A stretch of 64,000 bases of DNA from contig AP024878.1 in assembly GCA_024346935.1 (NCBI GenBank), positions 124,001-188,000 of the forward strand, given 5' to 3'. The translations under genes and the position numbers were made by a program. The DNA comes from Vibrio inusitatus (GTDB taxonomy: Bacteria > Pseudomonadota > Gammaproteobacteria > Enterobacterales > Vibrionaceae). Below the pieces are notes generated by a model that did not search any database, was not told the origin of the DNA, and saw only the letters and a program-made list of their open reading frames with translations. Below, piece after piece: positions 1 through 10,150 of this stretch. Position 1 is the first letter of the stretch, and every line of letters begins with the position of its first letter.

Positions 1-3000
1 GCGGAGTTATCTGTGAGAAGTGTGGCGTAGAAGTTACACAAACTAAAGTTCGTCGTGACCGCATGGGCCACATCGAACTAGCGTCGCCTGTAGCGCACAT
101 TTGGTTCCTAAAATCACTACCGTCTCGTATCGGTCTACTAATGGATATCCCACTGCGTGATATCGAACGTGTTCTTTACTTCGAGATGTACGTAGTAACA
201 GAAGCGGGTATGACTGATCTAGAAAAAGGTCAGATGCTTACTGAAGAAGAGTATCTGGACAAACTAGAAGAGTGGGGTGACGAGTTCACTGCTAAGATGG
301 GTGCAGAAGCGATCAAAGATCTGCTTTCTACCATGGATCTTGTGCAAGAAGCTGAACTAATGCGCGAAGAGTTAGAAACAACTAACTCTGAAACTAAGCG
401 TAAGAAAGTTACTAAGCGCTTGAAGTTGGTTGAAGCATTCGTATCATCAGGTAACAACCCTGAGTGGATGATTCTGACTGTACTTCCAGTACTTCCGCCA
501 GATCTACGTCCTCTAGTACCACTAGATGGCGGTCGCTTTGCGACTTCAGATCTGAACGACCTATATCGTCGTGTTATCAACCGTAACAACCGTTTGAAGC
601 GTCTACTAGAGCTATCTGCTCCGGACATCATCGTACGTAACGAAAAACGTATGCTGCAAGAGTCTGTTGATGCGCTTCTAGATAACGGTCGTCGCGGTCG
701 TGCCATTACAGGCTCTAACAAACGTCCTTTGAAATCTCTTGCTGATATGATCAAGGGTAAACAAGGTCGTTTCCGTCAGAACCTTCTTGGTAAGCGTGTA
801 GACTACTCTGGCCGTTCTGTAATCACAGTAGGTCCATACCTTCGTCTGCACCAGTGTGGTCTTCCTAAGAAGATGGCACTTGAGCTATTTAAGCCATTCA
901 TCTACAGCAAGCTTGAGCTTCGTGGTTTAGCGACAACGATTAAAGCAGCTAAGAAAATGGTTGAGCGTGAAGAAGCAGTAGTTTGGGATATCCTGGATGA
1001 AGTTATTCGCGAACACCCAGTGCTATTGAACCGTGCACCGACACTTCACCGTCTAGGTATCCAAGCGTTCGAACCAGTACTAATCGAAGGTAAAGCGATT
1101 CAGCTACACCCACTTGTGTGTGCTGCGTACAACGCCGACTTCGATGGTGACCAGATGGCGGTACACGTACCTCTAACTCTGGAAGCTCAGCTTGAAGCAC
1201 GTACACTGATGATGTCGACAAACAACATTCTGTCGCCAGCGTCAGGTGATCCTATCATCGTACCTTCTCAGGACGTTGTATTGGGTCTTTACTACATGAC
1301 TCGTGACAAGATCAACGTGAAAGGTGAAGGCATGTACCTTGCTGGCCCAGAAGAGGCTGAAAAGGCATACCGCACTAAGAGCGCTGAACTTCACGCACGT
1401 GTAAAAGTTCGTATTACTGAAACCATCAAAGATGAAGACGGTAATAGCACGACAGAAACTAAGATGGTAGATACTACTGTCGGTCGTGCAATGCTATGGC
1501 AGATCGTTCCATCGGGCCTACCGTTTGAACTAGTAAACCAGAAGCTAGGCAAGAAACAGATTTCTAAGCTTCTAGATGAGGCTTACCGTAAGCTTGGTCT
1601 TAAAGACACTGTTATCTTCGCTGACCAAATCATGTACACAGGTTTTGCTTACGCGGCACTATCTGGCGTATCTGTTGGTATCGATGATATGGTTGTTCCT
1701 CAAGCTAAGTACGATGAGATCGAATCAGCTGAAGAAGAAGTACGTGAAATCCAAGACCAGTACCAATCAGGTCTGGTAACTGCGGGTGAGCGTTACAACA
1801 AAGTTATCGATATCTGGGCGTCTACGAACGACCGCGTTGCGAAAGCAATGATGGATAACTTGTCTTCTGAAACTGTGATCAACAGTGACGGTGAAGAAGA
1901 ACAACAAGAATCGTTCAACAGCATCTACATGATGGCCGATTCCGGTGCTCGTGGTTCTGCTGCGCAGATTCGTCAGCTTGCTGGTATGCGTGGTCTGATG
2001 GCTCGTCCAGATGGTTCAATCATCGAGACGCCAATCACTGCGAACTTTAAAGAAGGTCTAAACGTACTTCAGTACTTTATCTCAACGCACGGTGCTCGTA
2101 AGGGTCTTGCGGATACAGCACTGAAAACAGCGAACTCTGGTTACCTAACGCGTCGTCTAGTAGACGTTGCACAGGACGTCGTAGTTCACGAACATGACTG
2201 TGGCACTCATGAAGGCGTTGAAATGATGCCTCATATCGAAGGTGGTGACGTTAAAGTTCCGCTTTCTGAGCTAGCTCTAGGTCGTGTTGTAGCTGAAGAT
2301 GTGATTAAGCCTGGTACTGAAGAAGTACTGATCCCACGTAATACTCTAATTGATGAGAAGTGGTGTCAGATCATGGAAGAAAACTCTGTAGACAGCATGA
2401 AAGTGCGTTCAGTAGTTACCTGTGATGCAGACTTCGGTTGTTGTGCACTATGTTACGGTCGTGACCTAGCACGTGGTCACCTAGTGAACCAAGGTGAAGC
2501 AGTAGGTGTTATCGCTGCTCAGTCTATCGGTGAACCAGGTACACAGCTTACCATGCGTACGTTCCACATCGGTGGCGCGGCATCGACAGCGGCTGCTGAA
2601 AACAGCATTCAAACTAAGAACGACGGTACACCTTTCCTTCACAACGCTAAGTACGTTGTGAACAAAGAAGGTAAGCTTGTGATTACCTCTCGTGCGTCAG
2701 AACTTACCATCGTAGATGAGTTAGGTCGTACGAAAGAGAAGCACAAACTTCCATACGGTACAATTCTTAACATTAAAGAAAGCGATGTTGAATCAGCAAA
2801 ACTAAATTCTGGTTTTGTTATCGCAAACTGGGAAGCTCACACACTGCCAATCATCACTGAAGTGGCAGGTAGCATCCAGTACGTTGACATGATTGATGGC
2901 GTTACAGTTTCTCGTCAAACAGATGACCTTACAGGTCTATCTTCAAGCGAAGTAACTGACCCTGCGGCACGTCCTGCAGCTGGTAAAGACATGCGTCCAG

Positions 3001-3968
3001 CTATCAAACTTGTTGATGCGAAAGGTAACGATGTAATGATCCCTGGTACTGATATGCCAGCTCAATACTTCCTACCTGGTAAAGCGATTGTAAACATCGA
3101 AGATGGCGCAGAAGTAGGCGTTGGTGACACTCTTGCACGTATCCCTCAGAAATCTGGCGGAAACAAAGATATCACCGGTGGTCTGCCACGCGTTGCTGAC
3201 TTGTTTGAAGCTCGTAAGCCTAAAGAGCCTGCGATCCTTGCTGAGCACACAGGTACTGTGTCGTTTGGTAAAGAAACCAAAGGTAAGCGTCGTCTAGTAA
3301 TCACTCGTGAAGGCGGAGACGCTTACGAAGAGATGATTCCTAAGCATCGCCAGCTGAACGTATTCGAAGGTGAGAAGGTTGAGCGCGGTGACGTTATCGC
3401 CGACGGTCCTGAGACTCCGCATGATATCCTACGTCTACGTGGTATCCATGCAATGACTCAGTACATCGCTAACGAAGTACAAGAAGTTTATCGACTACAG
3501 GGCGTTAAGATTAACGATAAGCACATTGAGACTATCGTTCGTCAAATGCTACGTAAGTGTACTATTACACAAGCTGGTGACTCTGAGTTCCTACCTGGCG
3601 AGCAAGTGGAATACTCACACGTTAAGATTGCTAACCGTGCACTAGAAGCAGAAGGTAAAGAGCCAGCTGGCTTTGAACGTGAGCTACTAGGTATCACTAA
3701 AGCATCTCTAGCAACTGAGTCGTTCATCTCTGCGGCATCGTTCCAGGAGACAACTCGCGTACTAACAGAAGCTGCTGTTTCTGGTAAGCGTGATGAGCTT
3801 CGTGGTCTGAAAGAAAACGTAATCGTGGGTCGTCTGATCCCAGCGGGTACGGGTTTCGCTTACCACCAGAATCGTCAAGCTAGCCGTGAAGAGCAACCTG
3901 GTCCATCTGCTGAGCAAGCAACGGACAACTTGGCTGCACTTCTAAACGCAGGTTTCTCAGACGAGTAA
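1..3968 (+). CDS. rpoC: RNA polymerase beta' subunit, 5' end outside window
   Basis: Catalytic beta' subunit of RNA polymerase. The frame is open from base 3, so the gene begins upstream of the window; the first visible residues ([10 protein letters not shown]) are the second Cys pair of the N-terminal zinc ribbon. The Mg2+-binding NADFDGD motif is at about 1131-1151, and the C-terminal region keeps the [14 protein letters not shown] block typical of bacterial beta'. By comparison with the E. coli protein (1407 aa) roughly the first 80 residues are missing. The ATG at 63 is an internal Met, not the start. A strong terminator follows the stop, as expected at the end of the rplKAJL-rpoBC operon. 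Identification is secure. Confidence 0.99.
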   Translation, partial: GVICEKCGVEVTQTKVRRDRMGHIELASPVAHIWFLKSLPSRIGLLMDIPLRDIERVLYFEMYVVTEAGMTDLEKGQMLTEEEYLDKLEEWGDEFTAKMGAEAIKDLLSTMDLVQEAELMREELETTNSETKRKKVTKRLKLVEAFVSSGNNPEWMILTVLPVLPPDLRPLVPLDGGRFATSDLNDLYRRVINRNNRLKRLLELSAPDIIVRNEKRMLQESVDALLDNGRRGRAITGSNKRPLKSLADMIKGKQGRFRQNLLGKRVDYSGRSVITVGPYLRLHQCGLPKKMALELFKPFIYSKLELRGLATTIKAAKKMVEREEAVVWDILDEVIREHPVLLNRAPTLHRLGIQAFEPVLIEGKAIQLHPLVCAAYNADFDGDQMAVHVPLTLEAQLEARTLMMSTNNILSPASGDPIIVPSQDVVLGLYYMTRDKINVKGEGMYLAGPEEAEKAYRTKSAELHARVKVRITETIKDEDGNSTTETKMVDTTVGRAMLWQIVPSGLPFELVNQKLGKKQISKLLDEAYRKLGLKDTVIFADQIMYTGFAYAALSGVSVGIDDMVVPQAKYDEIESAEEEVREIQDQYQSGLVTAGERYNKVIDIWASTNDRVAKAMMDNLSSETVINSDGEEEQQESFNSIYMMADSGARGSAAQIRQLAGMRGLMARPDGSIIETPITANFKEGLNVLQYFISTHGARKGLADTALKTANSGYLTRRLVDVAQDVVVHEHDCGTHEGVEMMPHIEGGDVKVPLSELALGRVVAEDVIKPGTEEVLIPRNTLIDEKWCQIMEENSVDSMKVRSVVTCDADFGCCALCYGRDLARGHLVNQGEAVGVIAAQSIGEPGTQLTMRTFHIGGAASTAAAENSIQTKNDGTPFLHNAKYVVNKEGKLVITSRASELTIVDELGRTKEKHKLPYGTILNIKESDVESAKLNSGFVIANWEAHTLPIITEVAGSIQYVDMIDGVTVSRQTDDLTGLSSSEVTDPAARPAAGKDMRPAIKLVDAKGNDVMIPGTDMPAQYFLPGKAIVNIEDGAEVGVGDTLARIPQKSGGNKDITGGLPRVADLFEARKPKEPAILAEHTGTVSFGKETKGKRRLVITREGGDAYEEMIPKHRQLNVFEGEKVERGDVIADGPETPHDILRLRGIHAMTQYIANEVQEVYRLQGVKINDKHIETIVRQMLRKCTITQAGDSEFLPGEQVEYSHVKIANRALEAEGKEPAGFERELLGITKASLATESFISAASFQETTRVLTEAAVSGKRDELRGLKENVIVGRLIPAGTGFAYHQNRQASREEQPGPSAEQATDNLAALLNAGFSDE

Positions 3969-3990
3969 TCGAGCTGTATAGCTGATAGCA

Positions 3991-4016
3991 AAAAGGCACC
4001 TTAGGGTGCCTTTTTT
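3991..4016 (+). terminator. rpoC intrinsic terminator
   Basis: AAAAGGCACC and GGTGCCTTTT form a 10-bp stem with a 4-base loop followed by a T run, 23 bases after the rpoC stop. Confidence 0.9.
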
Positions 4017-4074
4017 AATGTCTGTTGATTGTGGATTTTCAGAGAACTTCGCACTTGTGGGAATATTTTAATCG

Positions 4075-4106
4075 AAAAAACCTAGAAAGCTGTCAAGCTC
4101 CCTAGG
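4075..4106 (-). terminator. rsd terminator
   Basis: Read leftward, CCTAG and CTAGG arms enclose a nested AGCT/AGCT stem, followed by a T6 tract (A run at 4075-4080). It lies about 22 bases beyond the rsd stop, so it most likely ends the rsd transcript. The stem has internal mismatches. Confidence 0.65.
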
Positions 4107-4127
4107 TGATATGTAGAACGCTTTTAG

Positions 4128-4622
4128 CTAGGCGCCTGGGGGCATTGCTAAGCTATCGGCGATCAATTGAATCAACTTGTCTTCTACCTCAAAGCGAAGC
4201 TCTAGAACTTCTCCAACTTTAGACATGTCGCTTTCAAATGATTCGAGTTCCTCGTCTTCACCGATTTCTGCATATGTATCAGTAAAGCTGAGGAGCGGTT
4301 CAGTAGTAAGCACAATCTTCGCGTAAGTTTGGCTGATCTCTTCTGTAGTTTGAAAACCAGTAGAGTTCCACTTATCCATTACCATGTCATAGATCTTAAA
4401 GTGACCTTCAGAGATATAATCTACAAGATGTTGAGAGAAATCTTGAAGCTCACCTTTACTGGGTAGTGTGATGACGTTGGATGGAGATGAAGAAGGTTGC
4501 AATGCTGCTAGTTTGATATATTCGACAAGCAATGCTTGGCGCGTCTCTAGCCAATGGTCAATGACTTCACTAGAGCCACCCCATTCTTCTTGTACTTGTT
4601 TGAATTTCTTTAGCATGACCAT
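4128..4622 (-). CDS. rsd: Rsd/AlgQ-family anti-sigma-70 regulator
   Basis: Cytoplasmic protein of 164 aa. Rsd binds sigma-70 and favours use of alternative sigma factors in stationary phase. The order of conserved blocks follows E. coli Rsd (158 aa): an N-terminal WLETRQALLVEY helix (WLHVRKHLLVAY in E. coli), QHLVDYISEGHFKIY, and the C-terminal LELRFEVEDKLIQL helix. Its place beside rpoC and divergent from nudC matches the usual order rpoC-rsd-nudC-hemE. The start could be Met1 or Met3 (MVMLKK); a GGATCATGAGGA-type Shine-Dalgarno stretch lies just upstream. Family assignment is firm; the regulatory role is inferred from homologues. Confidence 0.93.
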   Translation of the reverse strand: MVMLKKFKQVQEEWGGSSEVIDHWLETRQALLVEYIKLAALQPSSSPSNVITLPSKGELQDFSQHLVDYISEGHFKIYDMVMDKWNSTGFQTTEEISQTYAKIVLTTEPLLSFTDTYAEIGEDEELESFESDMSKVGEVLELRFEVEDKLIQLIADSLAMPPGA

Positions 4623-4794
4623 GTCCTCATGATCCTTTACCGGTCAGGTAAAGCTCTCGAACACAACGAGAGGGTTCCATATTAATAGCAAAATTGTGTG
4701 TTATACCAATAGCTTTGAATCAATTCATCTATACAACTGGTATAGATTTAGATTGCCAGTAAAATGGTAGAACTGCAAGCAAAGAGATAACGGG

Positions 4795-5583
4795 ATGTTA
4801 AAAAAAAGTAAACATCAAGCAGTTGGCTATTGGTTAGTAGTCAATGGTAGCGATGTATGGTTGAAAGATGACCAATTACCTTTTGGCCGAGCTGATGATA
4901 TCGACCAAGGACTGTCATTGCCAAGTGATAGTGCAATTGAAATTGGTCGTTATGAAGATCATCCAGTGTATTGGTTGAATGATTCTGATGTTGACGCCTC
5001 TTTGCCTATGGTCTCCTTACGTGAACTCCTACACCTAGCCGATGATCTATTTTTGCTGGTGAGTAAAGCGGTGCAATATGGCCATATGACACAAACGATG
5101 CGTTTCTGCGGGCAGTGTGGGGGGAGAAATAGCCTCAATCACAACCAATTGGCAATGCAGTGTCAGCAATGCCGAACTTTGCACTACCCGCGTATTTTCC
5201 CATGTATCATCGTCGCTGTGCGCAAAGAATCACAAATACTCCTCGCACAACATCCAAGGCACAAAGGAAATATGTATACCGTTATCGCCGGGTTCCTTGA
5301 AGTAGGAGAAACGTTAGAGCAGTGTGTTGCGCGAGAAGTAAAAGAAGAAACGGGTATTGATGTGCAAAACATTCGCTACTTCGGAAGTCAACCTTGGGCA
5401 TTCCCAAGCAGTATGATGATGGGCTTTTTAGCGGATTATAAAGAGGGCGATGTTAAGCCAGATTACACGGAATTGAGTGATGCTAAATGGTTTGACGTGA
5501 ATGAATTACCTGAGGTAGCTCCTGAGGGGACAATCGCGAGAGCGCTGATTCAGTCAACAATAGAATCTATAACCTCAGAGTAA
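4795..5583 (+). CDS. nudC: NAD(P)H pyrophosphatase / RNA deNADding Nudix hydrolase
   Basis: NudC hydrolyses NADH to NMNH and AMP and removes NAD caps from RNA 5' ends. The protein is 262 aa, the family length. Four zinc cysteines sit at C105, C108, C123 and C126 (CGQCGG and CQQC). The Nudix box runs from G166 (GFLEVGE) through REVKEETGI, fitting the GX5EX7REUXEEXGU pattern. The NudC-specific [14 protein letters not shown] block follows. It is divergent from rsd across 172 bases. The ATG at 4795 is preceded by AAAGAGATAACGGG, an acceptable ribosome site. Confidence 0.97.
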   Translation: MLKKSKHQAVGYWLVVNGSDVWLKDDQLPFGRADDIDQGLSLPSDSAIEIGRYEDHPVYWLNDSDVDASLPMVSLRELLHLADDLFLLVSKAVQYGHMTQTMRFCGQCGGRNSLNHNQLAMQCQQCRTLHYPRIFPCIIVAVRKESQILLAQHPRHKGNMYTVIAGFLEVGETLEQCVAREVKEETGIDVQNIRYFGSQPWAFPSSMMMGFLADYKEGDVKPDYTELSDAKWFDVNELPEVAPEGTIARALIQSTIESITSE

Positions 5584-5587
5584 TAGA

Positions 5588-5616
5588 TAAAAAATACCCT
5601 CCACAAGTGGAGGGTA
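5588..5616 (-). terminator. Hairpin after nudC with its T-tract on the minus strand
   Basis: TACCCTCCAC (5595-5604) and GTGGAGGGTA (5607-5616) form a perfect 10-bp palindromic stem. The A run at 5588-5594 lies on the nudC side, so a U-tract exists only for leftward transcription. For nudC mRNA it is a 3' hairpin without a U-tract. The hairpin is certain; its role as a terminator is not. Confidence 0.5.
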
Positions 5617-5826
5617 ACGGTAAACTGTAATGAGCAAGCGTTGCTCTTATTCTAATTTGTTGTATTTTCGCTAGAGAGCAGATTATTAACATGTGGTTGT
5701 AAACTGAGCAAAGAATTCCTTTAGCTAAGTATGTATAACATGATCAACCGCTCAATCCTAAAATATTGCCAATAAGTAAAAAGTGTTAAGATAACGCTTT
5801 CGTAGTAAGGGACTAAGACCTAGAAA

Positions 5827-6894
5827 ATGACTGAATTAAAAAATGATCGTTACCTGCGTGCTTTATTAAAGCAACCCGTTGATTACACGCCTGTATGGAT
5901 GATGCGTCAAGCAGGTCGCTACCTGCCAGAATACCGTGCAACAAGGTCTGTTGCTGGCGACTTCATGTCCCTGTGTAAAAATGCCGAGCTAGCTTCTGAA
6001 GTGACTCTGCAACCACTACGTCGTTTTCCTCTGGATGCGGCGATTCTGTTCTCTGATATTCTAACTATCCCTGATGCAATGGGGCTAGGTTTGTATTTTG
6101 AAACAGGTGAAGGACCTAAGTTTGAGCGTCCGATTACCTGTAAAGCTGATGTTGATAAGATTGGCCTGCCTGATCCTGAAGGTGAACTGCAATACGTAAT
6201 GAATGCGGTTCGACAGATTCGTAAAGATCTACAAGGTGAAGTGCCTCTGATAGGTTTTTCTGGAAGTCCTTGGACATTGGCTACTTACATGGTCGAGGGT
6301 GGAAGCTCTAAAGCCTTCACTAAGATAAAAAAGATGATGTATGCAGAGCCTGCGACATTGCATCTGCTACTAGATAAGTTAGCGGATAGTGTAATTGAGT
6401 ATTTGAATGCTCAAATCAAGGCTGGAGCGCAGTCTGTGATGGTCTTCGATACGTGGGGTGGAGTGTTAACCCCTCGAGATTACAATGAATTCTCATTGCG
6501 TTACATGCACAAAATTGTGGACGGATTGATTCGTGAAAACGAAGGTCGCCGTGTACCAGTGACCCTATTCACTAAGAATGGTGGTATGTGGTTGGAATCG
6601 ATTGCAGCAACTGGCTGTGATGCTGTTGGTCTTGACTGGACTATCAATATTGCCGATGCAAAGAAGCGTATTGGTGACAAGGTTGCTCTACAAGGCAATA
6701 TGGATCCATCAATGCTTTACGCACAACCAGAGCGTATTCGCCAAGAAGTTGGAACAATTCTTGACGGCTTTGGTGAAGGAGGTACAGGCCATGTGTTTAA
6801 CTTGGGTCATGGTATTCACTTAGACGTACCACCTGAAAATGCAGGTGTGTTTGTTGAAGCGGTACATGAGCTATCTAAGCCATACCACAAATAA
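5827..6894 (+). CDS. hemE: Uroporphyrinogen III decarboxylase
   Basis: Decarboxylates the four acetate side chains of uroporphyrinogen III to give coproporphyrinogen III in heme biosynthesis; cytosolic homodimer. The 355 aa length matches the family. The signature [16 protein letters not shown] is near residue 22, and the second signature [17 protein letters not shown] near residue 140. The catalytic Asp region ([13 protein letters not shown]) is intact. The gene follows nudC after a 243-base spacer, so it probably has its own promoter, and it ends at a strong bidirectional terminator. The ATG at 5827 fits the usual N-terminus ([13 protein letters not shown]). Confidence 0.98.
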   Translation: MTELKNDRYLRALLKQPVDYTPVWMMRQAGRYLPEYRATRSVAGDFMSLCKNAELASEVTLQPLRRFPLDAAILFSDILTIPDAMGLGLYFETGEGPKFERPITCKADVDKIGLPDPEGELQYVMNAVRQIRKDLQGEVPLIGFSGSPWTLATYMVEGGSSKAFTKIKKMMYAEPATLHLLLDKLADSVIEYLNAQIKAGAQSVMVFDTWGGVLTPRDYNEFSLRYMHKIVDGLIRENEGRRVPVTLFTKNGGMWLESIAATGCDAVGLDWTINIADAKKRIGDKVALQGNMDPSMLYAQPERIRQEVGTILDGFGEGGTGHVFNLGHGIHLDVPPENAGVFVEAVHELSKPYHK

Positions 6895-6896
6895 AT

Positions 6897-6931
6897 AAAA
6901 AGCCCCTCTACTGTAAAGTGAGGGGCTTTTA
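6897..6931. terminator. Bidirectional terminator, hemE / lpxN
   Basis: AGCCCCTC (6901-6908) and GAGGGGCT (6920-6927) form an 8-bp stem flanked by A4 and T4 on either side, so it can serve both hemE (rightward) and the leftward acyltransferase gene ending at 6951. Confidence 0.85.
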
Positions 6932-6950
6932 TCTTTATGGCTGGTGGCGT

Positions 6951-7898
6951 TTAGTTTTGATAGCGACAGCCTTTAGGCATATTTTTGTCTTTCATCGTTT
7001 TATAGCGCTTATGCAGCCACATCCACTGGTCAAGTTTCCTAAGAATGGCTTTTTCTATAGCTCGGTTCATATAGGTTGCACCTGCTTCGAGATCGTCTTT
7101 CGGGAAGTTCTCGTGAATCGGGTCATCGAAGTACAACTCCCATTTCCCATCAGTGTCACGAAAGCCCGTCATTGGAATAATGGCGCAGTCAGTCATTTTC
7201 ACCAGGATGTTGGCTCCGGTTACTGTGCAGGCATCTTCAATGGCAAAGAAGGGTACAAATACGGATTTATTCGGGCCGTAATCGTGATCCCCTAAATAGA
7301 AAAGGCGCTCACCACTCTTCAGAGTACGGATCATCTCTTTGAGGTTTTTACGGTCGATAACTTTATTGCCGTTGTGTGTGCGTCCCCAGTACTGAATAAA
7401 ATCGTATGCAGGATTGGAATGCGGACGGTAGACACCATGTCCAGGGTATCCCAGTATGGCAAAAGCTCGTGCGCTTACTTCAAGGTTGAGAGCATGAGGG
7501 TGACAAACTAACACTCCTCTTTTTTGTGCTGCGAAAGCTTTAATTGGCTCTGGGTTATGTACCTTTAGATGACGTTTTAATCTCCACGTTGGCCAAAACC
7601 AAGTGATACCAGTTTCAAAAAGAGCGAAACCAGTGTTCTTAAAGTTTTCGATTACAGTACGCTGGATCTCATTCTGAGGCATTGTAGGGAAAGCAAGCTC
7701 TAGGTTTCTATGGGCAACCTTCACTCGGCTCTTTGCGAACGGCATCGCCATTCTTCCCAGGCTTCGACCTAATAATAATTGGGCGCGAAAAGGAAGAACA
7801 TTAACCAGTAAAGCTAAAAGTCCAAAACCAAACCAGACCCCCCAGTATTTAGGGTGCAAAAGCATGATGCTGAAGGTGGGTCCGTCGTATTTACTCAT
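6951..7898 (-). CDS. lpxN: Lipid A late acyltransferase, LpxL family, probable LpxN
   Basis: Inner-membrane acyltransferase of 315 aa that would add a secondary acyl chain to Kdo2-lipid A from acyl-ACP. The catalytic H-X4-E motif is present (HALNLE within VCHPHALNLE), with one N-terminal hydrophobic segment (FGFGLLALLVNVLPF) and the conserved LGDHDYG block. It is a close paralogue of the next gene upstream, separated by 180 bases. In V. cholerae the slmA-distal member of such a pair is, as I recall it, LpxN, which transfers 3-hydroxylaurate; the symbol rests on that synteny. It could be annotated LpxL or LpxM in other schemes. Confidence 0.8.
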   Translation of the reverse strand: MSKYDGPTFSIMLLHPKYWGVWFGFGLLALLVNVLPFRAQLLLGRSLGRMAMPFAKSRVKVAHRNLELAFPTMPQNEIQRTVIENFKNTGFALFETGITWFWPTWRLKRHLKVHNPEPIKAFAAQKRGVLVCHPHALNLEVSARAFAILGYPGHGVYRPHSNPAYDFIQYWGRTHNGNKVIDRKNLKEMIRTLKSGERLFYLGDHDYGPNKSVFVPFFAIEDACTVTGANILVKMTDCAIIPMTGFRDTDGKWELYFDDPIHENFPKDDLEAGATYMNRAIEKAILRKLDQWMWLHKRYKTMKDKNMPKGCRYQN

Positions 7899-8078
7899 AA
7901 ATTCCTTGTAAAGCTGATTAGTTAGTCACTAAATATAAGATTCAATAAGCCATGGAATTAAGCATAAATTCGAAATGGAGTAGTGTGAATCATCACTGGT
8001 AGTGAAGCTTAAGGCCCTAGTAATTGTGCAGATCAAGTTAGTACCCTTGAACGCGATTAGTAAATTAAGCTTGTATTA

Positions 8079-9023
8079 CTACTTGTATCGATACCCCTTG
8101 GGGAGGCTTTCATCTTTCATTGTCTTATAGCGCTTATGTACCCACATCCATTGATCAACTTGACGCAAGATGACTTGCTCGTAAGCTTGGTTCATCAATG
8201 TAGCACCTGCTTCAAGATCTTTTTTTGGAAAATTCTCATGAATTGAATCTGCAAGGTTCAATTCATAGTGTCCCTTTTCATCTCTAAAGCCCGTTACAGG
8301 GATCATGGCGCAATTAGTTAGACTAAATAGCATATTGGCCCCAGTGGTGGTACAGGCTTCTTGTACAGCAAAGAAGGGGACGAATACAGACTTATTTCGA
8401 CCATAGTCATGATCGCCTAAGTAAAATAGACGTTCGCCACGCTTTAGTACACGAATCATCTCTTTTACATTCTTACGGTCGACCAAGGTGTTGCCGTTGT
8501 GAGTTCTTCCCCAATATTGAATAAAGTCATAGGCAGGGTTGTTGTTAGGACGGTATACGCCACTGCCTGGATAGCCTAAGACTGCGAAGGCGCGAGCGCT
8601 GATTTCTAAGTTTAAAGTGTGAGGGTGACACAGCAATACGCCACGCCCCTCATTTTCAAAGTCAATCGCTTGCTGCAGGTGAACCGTACGTATGCGACGT
8701 TTGAGTCGCCAAGTTGGCCAGAACCAGGTTATGCCCATTTCAATAAAGGCAAGTCCTGTATTCTTTACATTCTCTTCTACAATACGCTCAACATCTTCAG
8801 CCGTTTTTTCAGGGAAGGCGAGTTCAATATTACGCCTTGCAACCTTAACTCGGCTTTTTGCCAGCTTACTTGAGTATTTACCAAATGCACGGCCCAATTT
8901 AAAAAGCACGACATAGGGAAGTAGATTAACAAGCAGTGCAAGAGCACCAAAACTAATCCAAACACTCCAGTATTTAGGGTGAAGCAATTTGAATGAAAAC
9001 TGAGGCGGAGCGTATTTATTCAT
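8079..9023 (-). CDS. lpxL: Lipid A late acyltransferase, LpxL family
   Basis: Second LpxL-type Kdo2-lipid A acyltransferase. It keeps the H-X4-E catalytic motif (HTLNLE), an N-terminal membrane anchor and GDHDYGRNKSVFVPFF. The reading frame is open back to 9071, inside slmA, but the ATG at 9023 (MNKYAPPQF) is chosen. It follows a good ribosome site (GGAAGAGGATC), aligns with the paralogue's start, and leaves 17 bases after the slmA stop. This gives 314 aa. The gene is probably co-transcribed with coaBC-dut-slmA. The assignment as the primary LpxL, not LpxN, comes from position next to slmA and is not proven by sequence. Confidence 0.82.
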   Translation of the reverse strand: MNKYAPPQFSFKLLHPKYWSVWISFGALALLVNLLPYVVLFKLGRAFGKYSSKLAKSRVKVARRNIELAFPEKTAEDVERIVEENVKNTGLAFIEMGITWFWPTWRLKRRIRTVHLQQAIDFENEGRGVLLCHPHTLNLEISARAFAVLGYPGSGVYRPNNNPAYDFIQYWGRTHNGNTLVDRKNVKEMIRVLKRGERLFYLGDHDYGRNKSVFVPFFAVQEACTTTGANMLFSLTNCAMIPVTGFRDEKGHYELNLADSIHENFPKKDLEAGATLMNQAYEQVILRQVDQWMWVHKRYKTMKDESLPKGYRYK

Positions 9024-9040
9024 GATCCTCTTCCAGGATA

Positions 9041-9631
9041 TTAAGCTAATTGCTGACTTAACAGTGTCCAATACTCGTCAAAATCAGCGGATGGTTTAAT
9101 TTCGAAGTCACTGCGCACGAAGCGATTTAAGCGACCCTCTACGTAACTCAGCACGATAGCAGCCAACACTTTCTCATCGACAGCAAAACCTTTGCCTTCA
9201 CGTAGCATTCTTTCTCTTAGAATTTGCTTAAGTTGGCTTTCTATTTTCCCAAAAAGCTGGTTGATGCGTTCTCTAAGTCTTTCATTTTCAAACATTAGCG
9301 CATGACCAGAAAGAATGCGAGAGAGCCCTTTGTTATGCTCGGCAAAAAGAAGAATGAATCGCAGCACTTCATGCAATCGATTCATGGTGTCCTTTTCTTG
9401 GTCCATGATCTGGTTGATACGAGCTAAAACCGATTGTTCTATAAACTCGATTAACCCTTCAAACATGCGAGCTTTACTTGGGAAGTGTCGATAGAGAGCA
9501 GCTTCCGATACGCCCACTTGTTGCGCTAATTTAGCCGTAGTAATTCTGGAAGTACCATCGCTGGATTCCAACATCAAAGCAAGTGCTTGCAAAATCTCGT
9601 CGCGACGATTTGAACTACGTTTGCCTGTCAT
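9041..9631 (-). CDS. slmA: Nucleoid occlusion factor, TetR-family
   Basis: SlmA binds specific chromosomal sites and inhibits FtsZ ring assembly over the nucleoid. The protein is 196 aa. The TetR-type HTH sits at about residues 25-48 ([20 protein letters not shown]) and is followed by [16 protein letters not shown] as in SlmA. The C-terminal regulatory domain contains the [14 protein letters not shown] block. The start at 9631 is preceded by AAAAAGGACG. It lies between dut and the acyltransferase genes, the conserved order coaBC-dut-slmA. Confidence 0.96.
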   Translation of the reverse strand: MTGKRSSNRRDEILQALALMLESSDGTSRITTAKLAQQVGVSEAALYRHFPSKARMFEGLIEFIEQSVLARINQIMDQEKDTMNRLHEVLRFILLFAEHNKGLSRILSGHALMFENERLRERINQLFGKIESQLKQILRERMLREGKGFAVDEKVLAAIVLSYVEGRLNRFVRSDFEIKPSADFDEYWTLLSQQLA

Positions 9632-9684
9632 TAATCACGTCCTTTTTCTGTTTATTCTTTGACTGTAGTAATTATGTTCGAGCG

Positions 9685-10140
9685 TTAGTTTTTACCAGAG
9701 TGGCCAAAGCCTCCTTCACCCCTATCTGAGAGGTCAAAGTCTTCCACCAAGTTAAACTCGGCTTGCACCACAGGAACAAAAACTAATTGAGCGATGCGAT
9801 CTCCAGGTTCAATGGTGAAGGTATCTTGTCCTCGGTTCCAGACAGAGACCATTAACTGACCTTGGTAGTCTGAATCAATTAGACCAACCAGATTACCCAA
9901 TACAATGCCGTGCTTATGGCCAAGGCCTGAACGAGGCAGAATGGTTGCAGCTAGGCCCGGATCACCAATATGGATTGCAAGCCCGGTAGGCACCAGGTGC
10001 GTTTGGCCTGGGGTGACAATTAACGCTTCATCTAGGCAAGCACGAAGGTCTAGCCCTGCTGAGCCTTCAGTAGCGTATTTAGGTAATGGGAATTGCTTAC
10101 CAATACGAGAGTCTAGGATCTTTAAGTCGATTTTTTTCAT
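9685..10140 (-). CDS. dut: dUTP diphosphatase
   Basis: Hydrolyses dUTP to dUMP and diphosphate, keeping uracil out of DNA and feeding thymidylate synthesis. At 151 aa it is the length of trimeric dUTPases. The five family motifs are visible: [37 protein letters not shown], and the C-terminal GEGGFGHSG arm. The start lies 10 bases after the coaBC stop, consistent with one transcript. Confidence 0.98.
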   Translation of the reverse strand: MKKIDLKILDSRIGKQFPLPKYATEGSAGLDLRACLDEALIVTPGQTHLVPTGLAIHIGDPGLAATILPRSGLGHKHGIVLGNLVGLIDSDYQGQLMVSVWNRGQDTFTIEPGDRIAQLVFVPVVQAEFNLVEDFDLSDRGEGGFGHSGKN

Positions 10141-10150
10141 TACTTGATGC

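Noticed and set aside
230..754. A 174-codon antisense frame in rpoC
   Set aside because: Fully inside highly conserved rpoC coding sequence; translation is Ser/Arg-rich and unlike any protein.
4702..4744. TATACCA/TGGTATA inverted repeat between rsd and nudC
   Set aside because: It recalls the MITE ends at 61451-61612, but only 7 bases match, the interior is short and unrelated, and such AT-rich promoter sequence gives matches by chance.
9024..9071. Extended N-terminus for lpxL overlapping slmA
   Set aside because: The paralogue starts at the equivalent of 9023, which has a good ribosome site; the extra 16 residues have no family counterpart.
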